A stretch of DNA of 22,375 nucleotides from a virus. The notes under the pieces were generated by a model, which worked only from the letters and a program-made list of their open reading frames with translations, made no database searches and had not been told where the DNA came from. The position numbers and the translations under genes were made by a program. The DNA lies in the IMG/VR virus record IMGVR_UViG_3300012936_000200, positions 1-22,375 of that record. One strand, given 5' to 3'. Shown one piece after another: positions 7,096 to 15,833 of this stretch (position 1 is the first letter of the stretch; every line of letters begins with the position of its first letter).

Positions 7096-10000
7096 ATTTA
7101 CAAATATAGAAGAGATAGAAAGTAAACAACCTGCCTTTGGTGACGTGTTTACATCTCAAGACCTTGCTCTAATTTCAGAAGGAGCAACATATCCTCAATT
7201 AGACAGTGAGGACGTAACAGGTATTGATGGGATTACAAGTCCAAGTTTGGAAGTTCACTACTACACACCACAAGGAGCATACTTAGGTGGTAAAACTAAT
7301 TCACCAATTACAATAGTTGGTGACGCAGGTAGTAAAACTATTTTTGTAAGGCCTGGTCAGGACATAAGAGAGGCAGGTTATACGAGTGGAACATACAAGT
7401 TAGTATACAACTTTTTACACCAAGCAGCATCAGGATTGAAAATAACAGAAATTTCACCAAACAGAAAAGAAGTTAAGATTCAATCAAATAATATAAATGG
7501 ACTTACAAATCTATATCAACTTTATAGTAGACCAAATAATCTTGTAGGAAACACATTTTCAGGTGACGATACATTTTTACCTGCTCAATTAAACTTTGGT
7601 GGTAATCAACTATATCCAATTGTAAATGCCGCATTTATGGGACAACGTGGTGGACAGTATGGTGCTATACTACCATTCCCTGTAGGTGACGCATCAGTAC
7701 AAGATAATAATAGAAATACAATATTTGTTCCCGTAACACAAGGTCCGTTAGAAGGTGGATTTGGAGATGACAACACAACTCCATTTGTTACATTCGCAGA
7801 AATAGACTTAGATGACACTATTCAAGGTGGTGTTAGTTTCTTCCCTATAACAAAATATAGATTAACAGGTATTTTTGATAGATTTAAACTTAGAAGAAAT
7901 GCAGACACGTCACTAAGTTGGTTAAGAAAAAATGAAGTATATACCACACCCGAGGAACTTCCATCAGATGTAGACGCTTCGACAAGAAACGCAATGTTAG
8001 AACCAACGTATACAACGGTTAACATAAACTCATTAGAGGTTAACTACAATGCGATGGACCTGAATCTAAATACAGTAAACGAGGTAATTGTTAAATTAAA
8101 TCAAGAATTACCATCTACTGTAAACGTTAACGATTCACTTGAAATATCATTAGAGTTACACAAACCATATGTCGAAAACATAATTCTATATGAAGCACTT
8201 GAAGACCCTAATCAAATTCCGTTCTTTTCAAATCCAAACTTTAATATTGACTTGGGTGAAAACAAAGGAGCAGCAGGAGAGTTTGAATCTTGGGATTCTT
8301 TATTAGACGCAGGTCTTCCAACAAAACAACAGATTGTAGATAAGTTTTTCAGTGGTTCACTTGGAAACGTAAAACTAAATATAGATTATTCTGATTTACA
8401 AAACTATATACACTTCTCATCTGCAGAAGAAAGAGTCAGAAACTTTAAATATAAACTACAACTTGTAGAAGGATATAATGCTAGAATTACAACTCTAACA
8501 GGAGTAAGTGGTTCTGAAGCAATAACAAATATTTCGGCGTCAACAAACAGAAGAGACGCGTTAATTGGTGGGTTTGATGATTTTGAGTATTGGTTATATT
8601 ACAATCATGAATCATCGCTATACACACACTTTAGTTCTTCTGAATATAGAATAGACCCATATCCAAAAGAATTAAAGAATCCACATACATTGTATGATTT
8701 GACATCATCACAAGGTACTAATTGGTTTAACAATACAATTGAGACTGCAAGAACATACGACGCATTTAACGATAGTAAGTTAACAGAAATGATTCCTTCA
8801 AATTTAGCGTTTGATGAAAAGAATGAAGAGTATGTTGAGTTTGTAAAAATGTTAGGTCAACATTTTGATATATTCTATAACTACATTCAGGAAATTACAC
8901 AAATCAATGACAGAGAAGAACATCCTAAAGATGGTATGGCACAAGACCTAATAGAGGTTATTGCAAATTCTTTCGGTTGGAAACTATTTAACGGATACTC
9001 TGATACTTCATTGTGGACATATGAATTTGGAGTTAGTCAAGAAGGTAATCCAATACAATCAGGTTCATTATATTCTAAACCAACAAAAGAGATTGTACAC
9101 GAAACTTGGAGAAGATTATTAAACAATGTGCCGGGAATATACAAAAGTAAAGGTACAGCACGTTCATTTAAAACATTGATATCTTCTTATGGTATTCCAA
9201 GTGCATTTTTAAAGATTAGAGAATACGGTGGACCAAGAATAAAAGACACTAAAGAGATATACGAACACGAAAGATATATCTACAAACTACAATTAGATGG
9301 GTTAACAAATGGAGAACACCCTTGGGATGTTATCAATGGTAGTAGACCGAAGACTATTGAAATAATAGCAAAACTACCACAGGGTAATCATACAATCATG
9401 AGACATCCAAATTTCTCTGGCACTGCAAAAGTTTATGATTTAATGTGGGAATACAACCAATTAACAGGAAAAGCAAGATGGGTTGTTAAAGAGAATAATT
9501 TAGAGACTGTAGCAACAACTCCATATGTTCCTTACAAACAAGAAAGAAATGTTGTAGTAGCAATATCATCAGGGTCAGGTGGATATACACTTAACTCAGC
9601 ATGGGTTGACGATTTTGGATTCACATTAGCAAACCCAACCGCATCTTGGACTACGGGTAGTCTTGACCACTGTTGGAGTGGTGTAGGTGGAGGCGCATAT
9701 GGTCTCGCGATACCTTATGTTAATGTAGGAAGTGATACTACGTCAAGTGTTCAAGAGGTAAGATACTACAAGAAACAGTTATCAAATGAAGTCATACTTG
9801 GTCATGCAGCAAATACTGACGCATATTATTCTGATGATAATACAACTGATTTAGATATCGATACATCATATGAGAATCTTCTATATAGAATTTTCCCTGA
9901 TAGTACATACAATAATATTAGTGGTTCTATATTATCAAGACATCCTAATCAACAGTTTACCGCATCAGCAACGGGTCTTATATTATCAGCATCTTTTGAC

Positions 10001-11557
10001 AGAACTAACAGAGCAGACCCAGCAAGATTGTCAGGTGAAGTAGATACTCAGTTTGTTTCTATTCCATCTGTTGGGGCATTAAACTTAACAAATAAAAAAG
10101 TAAGAATAGAATCTTCATCTTTAAGAGGACCATTACAGTTTGATAGGTCAAATGAAATTAGTCAATACGATGAAGCACCTCTTGATTCTAATTTATTAGG
10201 AACTTACTTCTCTACAACAGATACAATTAACTTTGATATCTACGCGTCTGAAGGTTACTTTGACGCAGGTGATTTGGTTGGTGATACTGATGTTAGAAAT
10301 AATGACGGATATGATTTATTAGATTTTAGAGCAAGAAACTATTTCCAAAAATATACAGGAAGAACAGCACTTCAGATTCAATTAGATATGTTATCAAGAT
10401 ACGATATGTCTATCTTTGATTCAATGAAACAATTAGTTCCAGCAAGAGCCGATTGGCATAAAGGTATTTTAATTGAACCACACATTTTTGAAAGAAATAA
10501 TTATTTAAGACCACAAGGGATATCATTTACACAAAATCAATATGAGAGTAGTGGAATAGCAACTTTAAATATAATATCAGGTTCTTACTTAACTTATACA
10601 AGTAGTATAACAAAAGACGCATTTAAACCGTCTGTTTACAAATACACAGATATTCAAAGACTTAGTTCTTCAGGTGATTATTTTACAGATACAAATCCAT
10701 ATTGGGAATATTCACCAACAGGTTCTACTATATTAGACGCAAGACTTTCAAAGACAGCATTAGAACCAAAGTATTTTTATTCAAATGATATAAGTGCATC
10801 AAAAGGTCCTGAGTTCGCAAGTTCCGCATCATTCCACTTTGCAAGAGTTCAGGATGATAGACTAACAGGTGGTTTACTTAATTTATATTACAATGGTTGT
10901 AGTATATCAAGTACATCTTTAACAGCAAATTCACCTGATACGCCTGACAATACTCCTGTAATTGAAGTTAGTATTGTTAACGATACTAAGTTAGTAATGA
11001 ACACTACAAAAGATATTGACCTTGAGTCAGGGGGTAAAGACCCTAAAGTTATTGGTATCATTCCATCCGAAGATTTATTATCAGTTCAAAAATATATCGA
11101 TAAGAATGAAGCACCAAATACTTCAGTTTCAAAAGGTGTAGATAAACAAATAGAAGACGACTTGTTTAGAAATCCACCAGCACTACCATTATTACCTCGA
11201 ACAAGAAAGAGACCAATAGGTAGAATAGCAGGTGGTGATAAAACAATTTCATTTGATTTTATACCATCTATTGGAAATACAAGAAAGAATGTTACATTAA
11301 ATGTTGACGCAACAAATAGTGTATTAAATAACGCTGTAAGAAAACAAATGAGAAGACAGTACAGAAGTGGTGGATTAGGTTCTAACACTATGGGTGGAAA
11401 TGTATCCAATGTAGGATTTGGAGTAGGACCACGTTCATCAAGAAGTAATACAGCAACTTTTGGAGCATTAAACACTTCAAAAGGGTCATCTTCTGATATA
11501 AATCAAAACAGAAGAAAGAACCAAAGAGGGGGTATCTTTACAAACAGAGGTACTTAA
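7082..11557 (+). CDS. Giant baseplate protein with P2-gpI-like core and lectin-like domain
   Basis: At 1491 residues this is the longest product in the window. Residues 1-550 are beta-rich virion-type sequence. Residues ~560-720 are helical and resemble the P2 gpI / tail protein I fold, including WRRLLNNVPGIYKSKGTA (~675-692) with the characteristic KGT turn. Residues ~775-915 look like a concanavalin/LamG-type sandwich ending VQEVRYYKKQLSNEVILGH. A conserved-looking helix block, MSIFDSMKQLVPARADWHKG, starts at residue 1109. The last ~110 residues are a basic, Arg/Ser/Gly/Asn-rich disordered tail (QMRRQYRSGG, NQNRRKNQRGG). Its position downstream of gp6 suggests that it replaces gp7 or a similar wedge component. 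It overlaps the nucleotidyltransferase stop by 14 bases. Structural role is confident; equating it with T4 gp7 is not shown. Confidence 0.8.
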   Translation: MPLNRFTNIEEIESKQPAFGDVFTSQDLALISEGATYPQLDSEDVTGIDGITSPSLEVHYYTPQGAYLGGKTNSPITIVGDAGSKTIFVRPGQDIREAGYTSGTYKLVYNFLHQAASGLKITEISPNRKEVKIQSNNINGLTNLYQLYSRPNNLVGNTFSGDDTFLPAQLNFGGNQLYPIVNAAFMGQRGGQYGAILPFPVGDASVQDNNRNTIFVPVTQGPLEGGFGDDNTTPFVTFAEIDLDDTIQGGVSFFPITKYRLTGIFDRFKLRRNADTSLSWLRKNEVYTTPEELPSDVDASTRNAMLEPTYTTVNINSLEVNYNAMDLNLNTVNEVIVKLNQELPSTVNVNDSLEISLELHKPYVENIILYEALEDPNQIPFFSNPNFNIDLGENKGAAGEFESWDSLLDAGLPTKQQIVDKFFSGSLGNVKLNIDYSDLQNYIHFSSAEERVRNFKYKLQLVEGYNARITTLTGVSGSEAITNISASTNRRDALIGGFDDFEYWLYYNHESSLYTHFSSSEYRIDPYPKELKNPHTLYDLTSSQGTNWFNNTIETARTYDAFNDSKLTEMIPSNLAFDEKNEEYVEFVKMLGQHFDIFYNYIQEITQINDREEHPKDGMAQDLIEVIANSFGWKLFNGYSDTSLWTYEFGVSQEGNPIQSGSLYSKPTKEIVHETWRRLLNNVPGIYKSKGTARSFKTLISSYGIPSAFLKIREYGGPRIKDTKEIYEHERYIYKLQLDGLTNGEHPWDVINGSRPKTIEIIAKLPQGNHTIMRHPNFSGTAKVYDLMWEYNQLTGKARWVVKENNLETVATTPYVPYKQERNVVVAISSGSGGYTLNSAWVDDFGFTLANPTASWTTGSLDHCWSGVGGGAYGLAIPYVNVGSDTTSSVQEVRYYKKQLSNEVILGHAANTDAYYSDDNTTDLDIDTSYENLLYRIFPDSTYNNISGSILSRHPNQQFTASATGLILSASFDRTNRADPARLSGEVDTQFVSIPSVGALNLTNKKVRIESSSLRGPLQFDRSNEISQYDEAPLDSNLLGTYFSTTDTINFDIYASEGYFDAGDLVGDTDVRNNDGYDLLDFRARNYFQKYTGRTALQIQLDMLSRYDMSIFDSMKQLVPARADWHKGILIEPHIFERNNYLRPQGISFTQNQYESSGIATLNIISGSYLTYTSSITKDAFKPSVYKYTDIQRLSSSGDYFTDTNPYWEYSPTGSTILDARLSKTALEPKYFYSNDISASKGPEFASSASFHFARVQDDRLTGGLLNLYYNGCSISSTSLTANSPDTPDNTPVIEVSIVNDTKLVMNTTKDIDLESGGKDPKVIGIIPSEDLLSVQKYIDKNEAPNTSVSKGVDKQIEDDLFRNPPALPLLPRTRKRPIGRIAGGDKTISFDFIPSIGNTRKNVTLNVDATNSVLNNAVRKQMRRQYRSGGLGSNTMGGNVSNVGFGVGPRSSRSNTATFGALNTSKGSSSDINQNRRKNQRGGIFTNRGT

Positions 11558-11590
11558 AAACAAAAAAATGATTTAAAAATAAAAAAAACT

Positions 11591-11602
11591 ATATTTATAT
11601 AA
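11591..11602 (+). promoter_or_regulatory. Candidate late promoter element ATATTTATATAA (second copy)
   Basis: This is an exact copy of the 12-mer at 1048-1059. It sits in the only sizeable intergenic gap (11558-11621, 64 bases), which otherwise holds A-rich sequence with no hairpin. The ATG follows at 11622, with a Shine-Dalgarno sequence AGAGGA at 11608-11613. If the element is a -10-type late promoter, the leader would be about 15 bases, as in T4 late transcripts. An intergenic location makes this the best-supported copy. Confidence 0.45.
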
Positions 11603-11621
11603 GTAAAAGAGGAAAACAACT

Positions 11622-12263
11622 ATGGGATTTTTAGACAATTCATCTGTAACAGTAGACGCTATCCTTACCAAGAGGGGAAGAGAATTACTCGCGGAAGGTA
11701 GAGACAAATTTTCAATTACCCAATTCGCATTAGCGGATGACGAAGTCGATTACGACCTTTGGAATCCTGCTCACTCATTGGGAAGTGATTTCTACGGAAT
11801 CGTTATTGAAAATATGCCAATCTTGGAGGCGATTACTGACGATTCATATTTAATGAAATACAAATTATTATCATTACCGAAATCAACGGTAAAGTTACCA
11901 TTTATAGAACTATCAATAACTTCTATCTCTTCAGCAGAAGAAGGAACAGCAAGTACTATAAACGTAACTACCAAAAATGGTGGTAATGAAAACTTAGGAT
12001 ATACAGCAATATTACTTAATAGTGATGTAGGTTCAGTAGCAGGTAACGCAGGAGTGCCAGGAACGACTTCACCTATTATTAATATTAATTCATATGCTAC
12101 TAATCAAGCATTAGCAGTAACGGGACTTAATTCATTCATATTTACTCCAACAAACAACTTACCAACTAATCAACAAACTAATACAAGAATTATTGTTATT
12201 GGTAATGAAACAGGTGGTAGAGCGGAAATAGATGTGACGGTAACACCTAAAGTAAACGAATAA
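11622..12263 (+). CDS. Conserved phage virion protein with C-terminal Ig-like domain
   Basis: The product has 213 residues with a clear Shine-Dalgarno sequence and a candidate promoter upstream. The N-terminus (MGFLDNSSVTVDAILTKRGR, then ELLAEGRDKFSITQFALADDEVDY) is a pattern I associate with a recurrent structural protein of marine T4-like phages. Residues ~1-90 form that conserved unit and include IENMPILEA. Residues ~95-213 are strand-rich and Thr/Asn/Ile-rich (STINVTTKNGGNENLGYTAI) and end RAEIDVTVTPKVNE, like an Ig-type sandwich. Such domains on phage particles usually bind carbohydrate or decorate surfaces weakly. It heads a three-gene run of virion proteins (11622, 12277, 13640). The exact virion location is unknown. 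Confidence 0.75.
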   Translation: MGFLDNSSVTVDAILTKRGRELLAEGRDKFSITQFALADDEVDYDLWNPAHSLGSDFYGIVIENMPILEAITDDSYLMKYKLLSLPKSTVKLPFIELSITSISSAEEGTASTINVTTKNGGNENLGYTAILLNSDVGSVAGNAGVPGTTSPIININSYATNQALAVTGLNSFIFTPTNNLPTNQQTNTRIIVIGNETGGRAEIDVTVTPKVNE

Positions 12264-12276
12264 GGAGAGATAGACT

Positions 12277-13623
12277 ATGGCATTTTTAAACAACTTCGGA
12301 TTCGGTGGCGCTAACCCTCTTGGTGGGGGTGGTGGTTTCTTTGGTGGTGGTAACCCATACGCTGGTGGTTTCGGTGGAATAGGTGGACCTAACTTAGGAA
12401 TGATTGGACCTCGAAACATGAATCAAAATAATGTATTATCACAAAACCTTCAAAATGGTGGTGGTGCATCAAATGTAACACCAACCGTTACACCAAGACC
12501 ATCTATACTAACACCACCTTCAAGTGGTGGTTCAGGAGCAGGTGGTGGAGTAAGGTCAATCGATGTCATACTAAATGATGATGTCGCAACAAATGACACA
12601 CCAATCGTTCCAGCAGGAGCATATGATTATGGTAGTGGAAAAGTTTATACCGCATTTACTACTGAAGATGTAGTAGAAGGTGGTACTAAGAGAGTAACAA
12701 GAGGACTATGGTCAGGTGGAAGTGGTGAGTTAACTGTATTCCATACATCATCGTTCTTATCAAATACTCAAAAAGCATATTACTACGAAGTATATAATGG
12801 ACTTCCATCAGTATCTACAAACGAACCTCAGTTCTCAGTAGCATACGGACACTACGCAGGTAGTGGTTCAGCAGGAACAAATGAAGATTCACCTTCATCC
12901 GCAATATACTCACAAATGCAACAAGTCTTGTTACCGTCTAACCAAAAGTTTTTCAAATGGCAAGATAGAAACCAAGATGATATTTACGCAATAGCAATTA
13001 ACAGAGCTAGATTAAAAGATAGATTAGACCCTGGCAATTGGGAATTAGTTCTTTCAGGTTCAGGTGGTGAAACACTTAGATTGATTGATGATAGTGGTGA
13101 CACGAATCAAGCAGGTAATGCAAGACAAACTAAATACAATGTTGTATCAGGTTCTCTTGTAGGTGGTGTTCAAAACTCAACTGAAATATTTGGTGAAGTT
13201 TATCCACAACATGGTATAATCATATTAGGTGCAGCAGCACTTGATGATTCAGCATCTTTAGGAACTGTAAGAACTGTAGCAGATAATCAAAACCATAATA
13301 GGTTGTTTGAAGCAATTAGTGGTTCAGCATACGAGTCTACATCAGACGGATTCCAAGCAAGAAATGAAGAAGAAGTTAAATCAACTTTCTACTTTGTTAG
13401 AGCTAAGAATGGTGAATATAACTTTAGTAACAACCCGACTTATATTTCAGGTTCAGAGGGTAGATTGAATCAATCAACTTTCGTTGGTGACCCAAAAACT
13501 TACATTACGAATGTTGGGTTATATAACAATGATAATGAATTACTCGCAATCGCTAAACTTTCTAAACCAATTTTGAAATCATTCCAAAACGAAGTATTAG
13601 TTAAGGTTAAATTAGATTTCTAA
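12277..13623 (+). CDS. Structural protein with Gly-rich N-terminus and shared C-terminal module
   Basis: The 448-residue product has a good Shine-Dalgarno sequence (AAGGAGAG) 13 bases after the previous stop. Residues 8-45 are an extreme Gly/Phe-rich run (GGGGGFFGGGNPYAGGFGG region), followed by a Pro/Ser/Gly linker to ~residue 92. The rest is globular and strand-rich. Residues ~379-448 form a module (GEYNFSNNPTYI, then YITNVGLYNNDNELLAIAKL, then VLVKVKLDF) that is clearly homologous to the C-terminus of the next gene. The two proteins therefore share a common terminal domain, probably a multimerisation or attachment point. No catalytic motif is visible. It is likely a virion surface or tail component; which one cannot be said from sequence. 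Confidence 0.75.
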   Translation: MAFLNNFGFGGANPLGGGGGFFGGGNPYAGGFGGIGGPNLGMIGPRNMNQNNVLSQNLQNGGGASNVTPTVTPRPSILTPPSSGGSGAGGGVRSIDVILNDDVATNDTPIVPAGAYDYGSGKVYTAFTTEDVVEGGTKRVTRGLWSGGSGELTVFHTSSFLSNTQKAYYYEVYNGLPSVSTNEPQFSVAYGHYAGSGSAGTNEDSPSSAIYSQMQQVLLPSNQKFFKWQDRNQDDIYAIAINRARLKDRLDPGNWELVLSGSGGETLRLIDDSGDTNQAGNARQTKYNVVSGSLVGGVQNSTEIFGEVYPQHGIIILGAAALDDSASLGTVRTVADNQNHNRLFEAISGSAYESTSDGFQARNEEEVKSTFYFVRAKNGEYNFSNNPTYISGSEGRLNQSTFVGDPKTYITNVGLYNNDNELLAIAKLSKPILKSFQNEVLVKVKLDF

Positions 13624-13639
13624 GAATTAGTGATGAAGT

Positions 13640-15367
13640 ATGGCAAAAGTATTCAAAAGGATATTCAATCAGGGAATAACCACACGTCCCTACAAAGCTC
13701 ATAAGAGATATGAGGTGACGGATGTAAACTATTCGTCATCATTCGAGATATCTACGTTTAGAGCAATATCCCCATTTAATACTAAGTTAGAAGTTTCTAA
13801 ATCAAAACACCAAGGTATCGAATACGATAATACTATCCTAACAGGTTCAGGTGCAATATCAAGAGACTTAAATAAGGTTCCACAAAAAATTATGTGGAGT
13901 ACCCTTAACAATCTATGTTTTAAGGATTATGGTGATAAACATTTATATTCAACAGCATCAATTGTTTCGATACCACAAAATAAATTTGGTTTAGGAATCA
14001 AACCTGAGTCAGTAACTATTTCAGATTTCTCAAGAGCAGCAGGTTCTGCGTCATTACATTTAAGTGAATCAAAATCTGATAATAACTGTGGTGTTTTATA
14101 TGATACAGCAATAGACCACACTAAATTTGTAGACGATAGATATTTAAAATTCTATTTAGGATTTAATAAGTATCCACACAATACAATCTATAAAATTCAA
14201 AAAGACGAAGGACCATTTGGTAATAATCTTCAATGTAAAAATGTAACCATAGTAAATGGAATAGATACAACAGGTGAAGCAACGGCAAGTGGTTATGGTG
14301 GATTCTTACAAACATCATCATCACTTTACATACCTGCAGCAGGTAGTAATACAGACTTCTTTAATTCAGCACAAAATTGGTCAATATCCACATGGGTTAA
14401 ATTACCACCAAGTCAGTCTATGTTAAGACACACAAAGAATACAATATTAGCAAAATCATCTCAACAGTATAATCCATATCTTGACTATAACCCAAGTTCA
14501 ACATCAAAAGGAACTACGTTTGGGTCAACTATGGTACGAGAAGCACCTAACTATCCATTTAAGATAAGTGTATTTAATCAGACAGCAGGTTCTAAGAATG
14601 GAAAATTAGAATTTCAGTTCTTTGACGGTAGAGAAGATAAGAGAGAATCATTAACAGTAACCTCTTCAAAAATTAATGATAACAGTTGGCATAATATTAT
14701 TGTAAATCATACGGGTGGTCAGAGTGGTGGAACCATGAAGTGGTATCTTGATGGAACTCAAGTTGGTGGTAACGTAGGAACTCATGTAAGGAGACCGATA
14801 GGTAATGAAGATGATATAACTATAATGTGTCACGATGGAATGGGTGATACAGGTACAAGTGGTTCGATTGATGAAATAAGATTTTACAATACAAACCTAT
14901 CGAGTGATAATATAGCATCATTAAATAACAATCATGTTATTAGTGGTTCAGCATATCAAACAAGAAATGTTGGATATACATTTTATCAAAAAGGATTAAT
15001 AGTAGTAACAGACCCAAGACCAAAATATCAAAATTGTTTTTTAGGTGATGGTGATTTTAACTACACAGGAAAAGGTTTTGAATTTACATATAATTCTACT
15101 AAACAAATAGAACAACAATCTATATTATGTGAAATAGGACGAGGTGAGTTTAATGTATCATCAAACAATACTCTTAGAATAACACAAGATGAAAACGAAC
15201 CAACTTTAAGAAACTTTGTTACAAGTTCTGATTTCAGACCATATGTAACACAAATAGGATTATATAATGACAATGGTGAATTACTCGCCGTTGGTAAAAT
15301 GGGTTCACCCATGAAGAAGAGACAAGATGTTGATGTAACAGTTGACGTTAGATTAGATTTTGAATAG
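13640..15367 (+). CDS. Virion protein with LamG/concanavalin-like lectin domain
   Basis: The product has 575 residues. The central part (~220-435) shows the hallmarks of a LamG-like jelly roll: an NWSISTWVKLP strand, KLEFQFFDG, INDNSWHNIIVNH, MKWYLDGTQVGG, then SGSIDEIRFYNTNLSSDNI at the end. Such domains bind glycans and are common in adhesion proteins. The C-terminal ~75 residues (GEFNVSSNNTLRI, then IGLYNDNGELLAVGKMGSP, then VDVRLDFE) match the C-terminus of the preceding gene. The N-terminal ~200 residues include IMWSTLNNLCF and lack a recognised fold. The most reasonable reading is a particle-surface or receptor-contact protein. The stop is two bases before the resolvase ATG, so the structural and DNA-metabolism genes are transcriptionally joined. 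Confidence 0.78.
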   Translation: MAKVFKRIFNQGITTRPYKAHKRYEVTDVNYSSSFEISTFRAISPFNTKLEVSKSKHQGIEYDNTILTGSGAISRDLNKVPQKIMWSTLNNLCFKDYGDKHLYSTASIVSIPQNKFGLGIKPESVTISDFSRAAGSASLHLSESKSDNNCGVLYDTAIDHTKFVDDRYLKFYLGFNKYPHNTIYKIQKDEGPFGNNLQCKNVTIVNGIDTTGEATASGYGGFLQTSSSLYIPAAGSNTDFFNSAQNWSISTWVKLPPSQSMLRHTKNTILAKSSQQYNPYLDYNPSSTSKGTTFGSTMVREAPNYPFKISVFNQTAGSKNGKLEFQFFDGREDKRESLTVTSSKINDNSWHNIIVNHTGGQSGGTMKWYLDGTQVGGNVGTHVRRPIGNEDDITIMCHDGMGDTGTSGSIDEIRFYNTNLSSDNIASLNNNHVISGSAYQTRNVGYTFYQKGLIVVTDPRPKYQNCFLGDGDFNYTGKGFEFTYNSTKQIEQQSILCEIGRGEFNVSSNNTLRITQDENEPTLRNFVTSSDFRPYVTQIGLYNDNGELLAVGKMGSPMKKRQDVDVTVDVRLDFE

Positions 15368-15369
15368 TT

Positions 15370-15804
15370 ATGAATAAAAAAGGAAATTGGTCCCACATCC
15401 AAAAAATGAAGGGACACAAAAGTGGGTTGGAAACTCGTATAGACGAACAACTCAAAGCACAAGGAATAGATGGTGAATATGAACAACACGAAGTATCATA
15501 TACAATACCAGCAACACACCACACTTACAAACCCGATTTTAGATTACCCAATGGTATCTACATTGAATCAAAGGGTTGGTTTTTACCTGAGGATAGAAAG
15601 AAACATTTACTCATTAGAGAACAAAATCCTGAAATGGATTTACGATTTGTTTTACAGTCCCCAAACGGTAAAATATACAAAGGTTCTAAAACCACTTACG
15701 CCGAATGGTGTGAGAAGAATGGTTTCAAATGGGCTAAAAAAGAAATACCCCAAGAATGGATTGAGGAAAAACAAACAGAAAATTTCTTTGATTATTCAAA
15801 ATAA
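15370..15804 (+). CDS. Holliday junction resolvase, T7 endonuclease I family
   Basis: The 144-residue product is nearly the length of T7 gp3 (149) and follows it almost throughout. SGLETRIDEQL carries E21. TYKPDFRLPNGIYIESKGW carries D56, E66 and K68, which correspond to the T7 catalytic set E20, D55, E65 and K67. The conserved DRKKHLLIREQNPEMDLRFV and KIYKGSKTTYAEWCEKNGFK segments follow, then IPQEWIEEK. These enzymes are domain-swapped homodimers that nick four-way and branched DNA symmetrically, clearing recombination intermediates before packaging and, in T7, degrading host DNA. All four catalytic residues are present, so it should be active. It starts the DNA-metabolism island directly after a virion gene. 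T4 itself uses the unrelated gp49 for this step. Confidence 0.95.
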   Translation: MNKKGNWSHIQKMKGHKSGLETRIDEQLKAQGIDGEYEQHEVSYTIPATHHTYKPDFRLPNGIYIESKGWFLPEDRKKHLLIREQNPEMDLRFVLQSPNGKIYKGSKTTYAEWCEKNGFKWAKKEIPQEWIEEKQTENFFDYSK

Positions 15805-15815
15805 TTTTGTATATT
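15788..15815 (+). promoter_or_regulatory. Candidate sigma70-like promoter before the primase gene
   Basis: TTGATT (15788-15793) and TATATT (15810-15815) are separated by 16 bases and match the bacterial -35 (TTGACA, 4 of 6) and -10 (TATAAT, 5 of 6) boxes. Transcription would start about 12 bases before the primase ATG at 15834. It overlaps the end of the resolvase gene. A Bacteroidetes-type -7 box match, TAATTTTG (15802-15809), also falls here but lacks a correctly spaced upstream box. High AT content makes chance matches common. Confidence 0.35.
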
Positions 15816-15833
15816 AGTGTAAGTTTATACTAA

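Noticed and set aside
11086-11475. 129-codon minus-strand open frame
   Set aside because: It is antisense to the giant baseplate gene, with hydrophobic, Pro/Leu-rich shadow composition and no promoter or ribosome site.
11558-11590. Possible terminator after the giant baseplate gene
   Set aside because: The stretch is A-rich but has no stem-loop followed by a T-run on the + strand.
15061-15489. 142-codon minus-strand open frame spanning the 15367/15370 junction
   Set aside because: It is antisense to both the lectin protein's conserved C-terminus and the resolvase start; there is no independent evidence.
15802-15809. TAATTTTG as a Bacteroidetes-type -7 promoter box
   Set aside because: The nearest upstream TTTG is only 11 bases away rather than about 20, so the pair is not convincing; it cannot be used to name the host.
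15470-15817. 115-codon + strand frame overlapping the resolvase
   Set aside because: The other frame is an excellent T7 endonuclease I match with all catalytic residues, so this alternative frame is a by-product.
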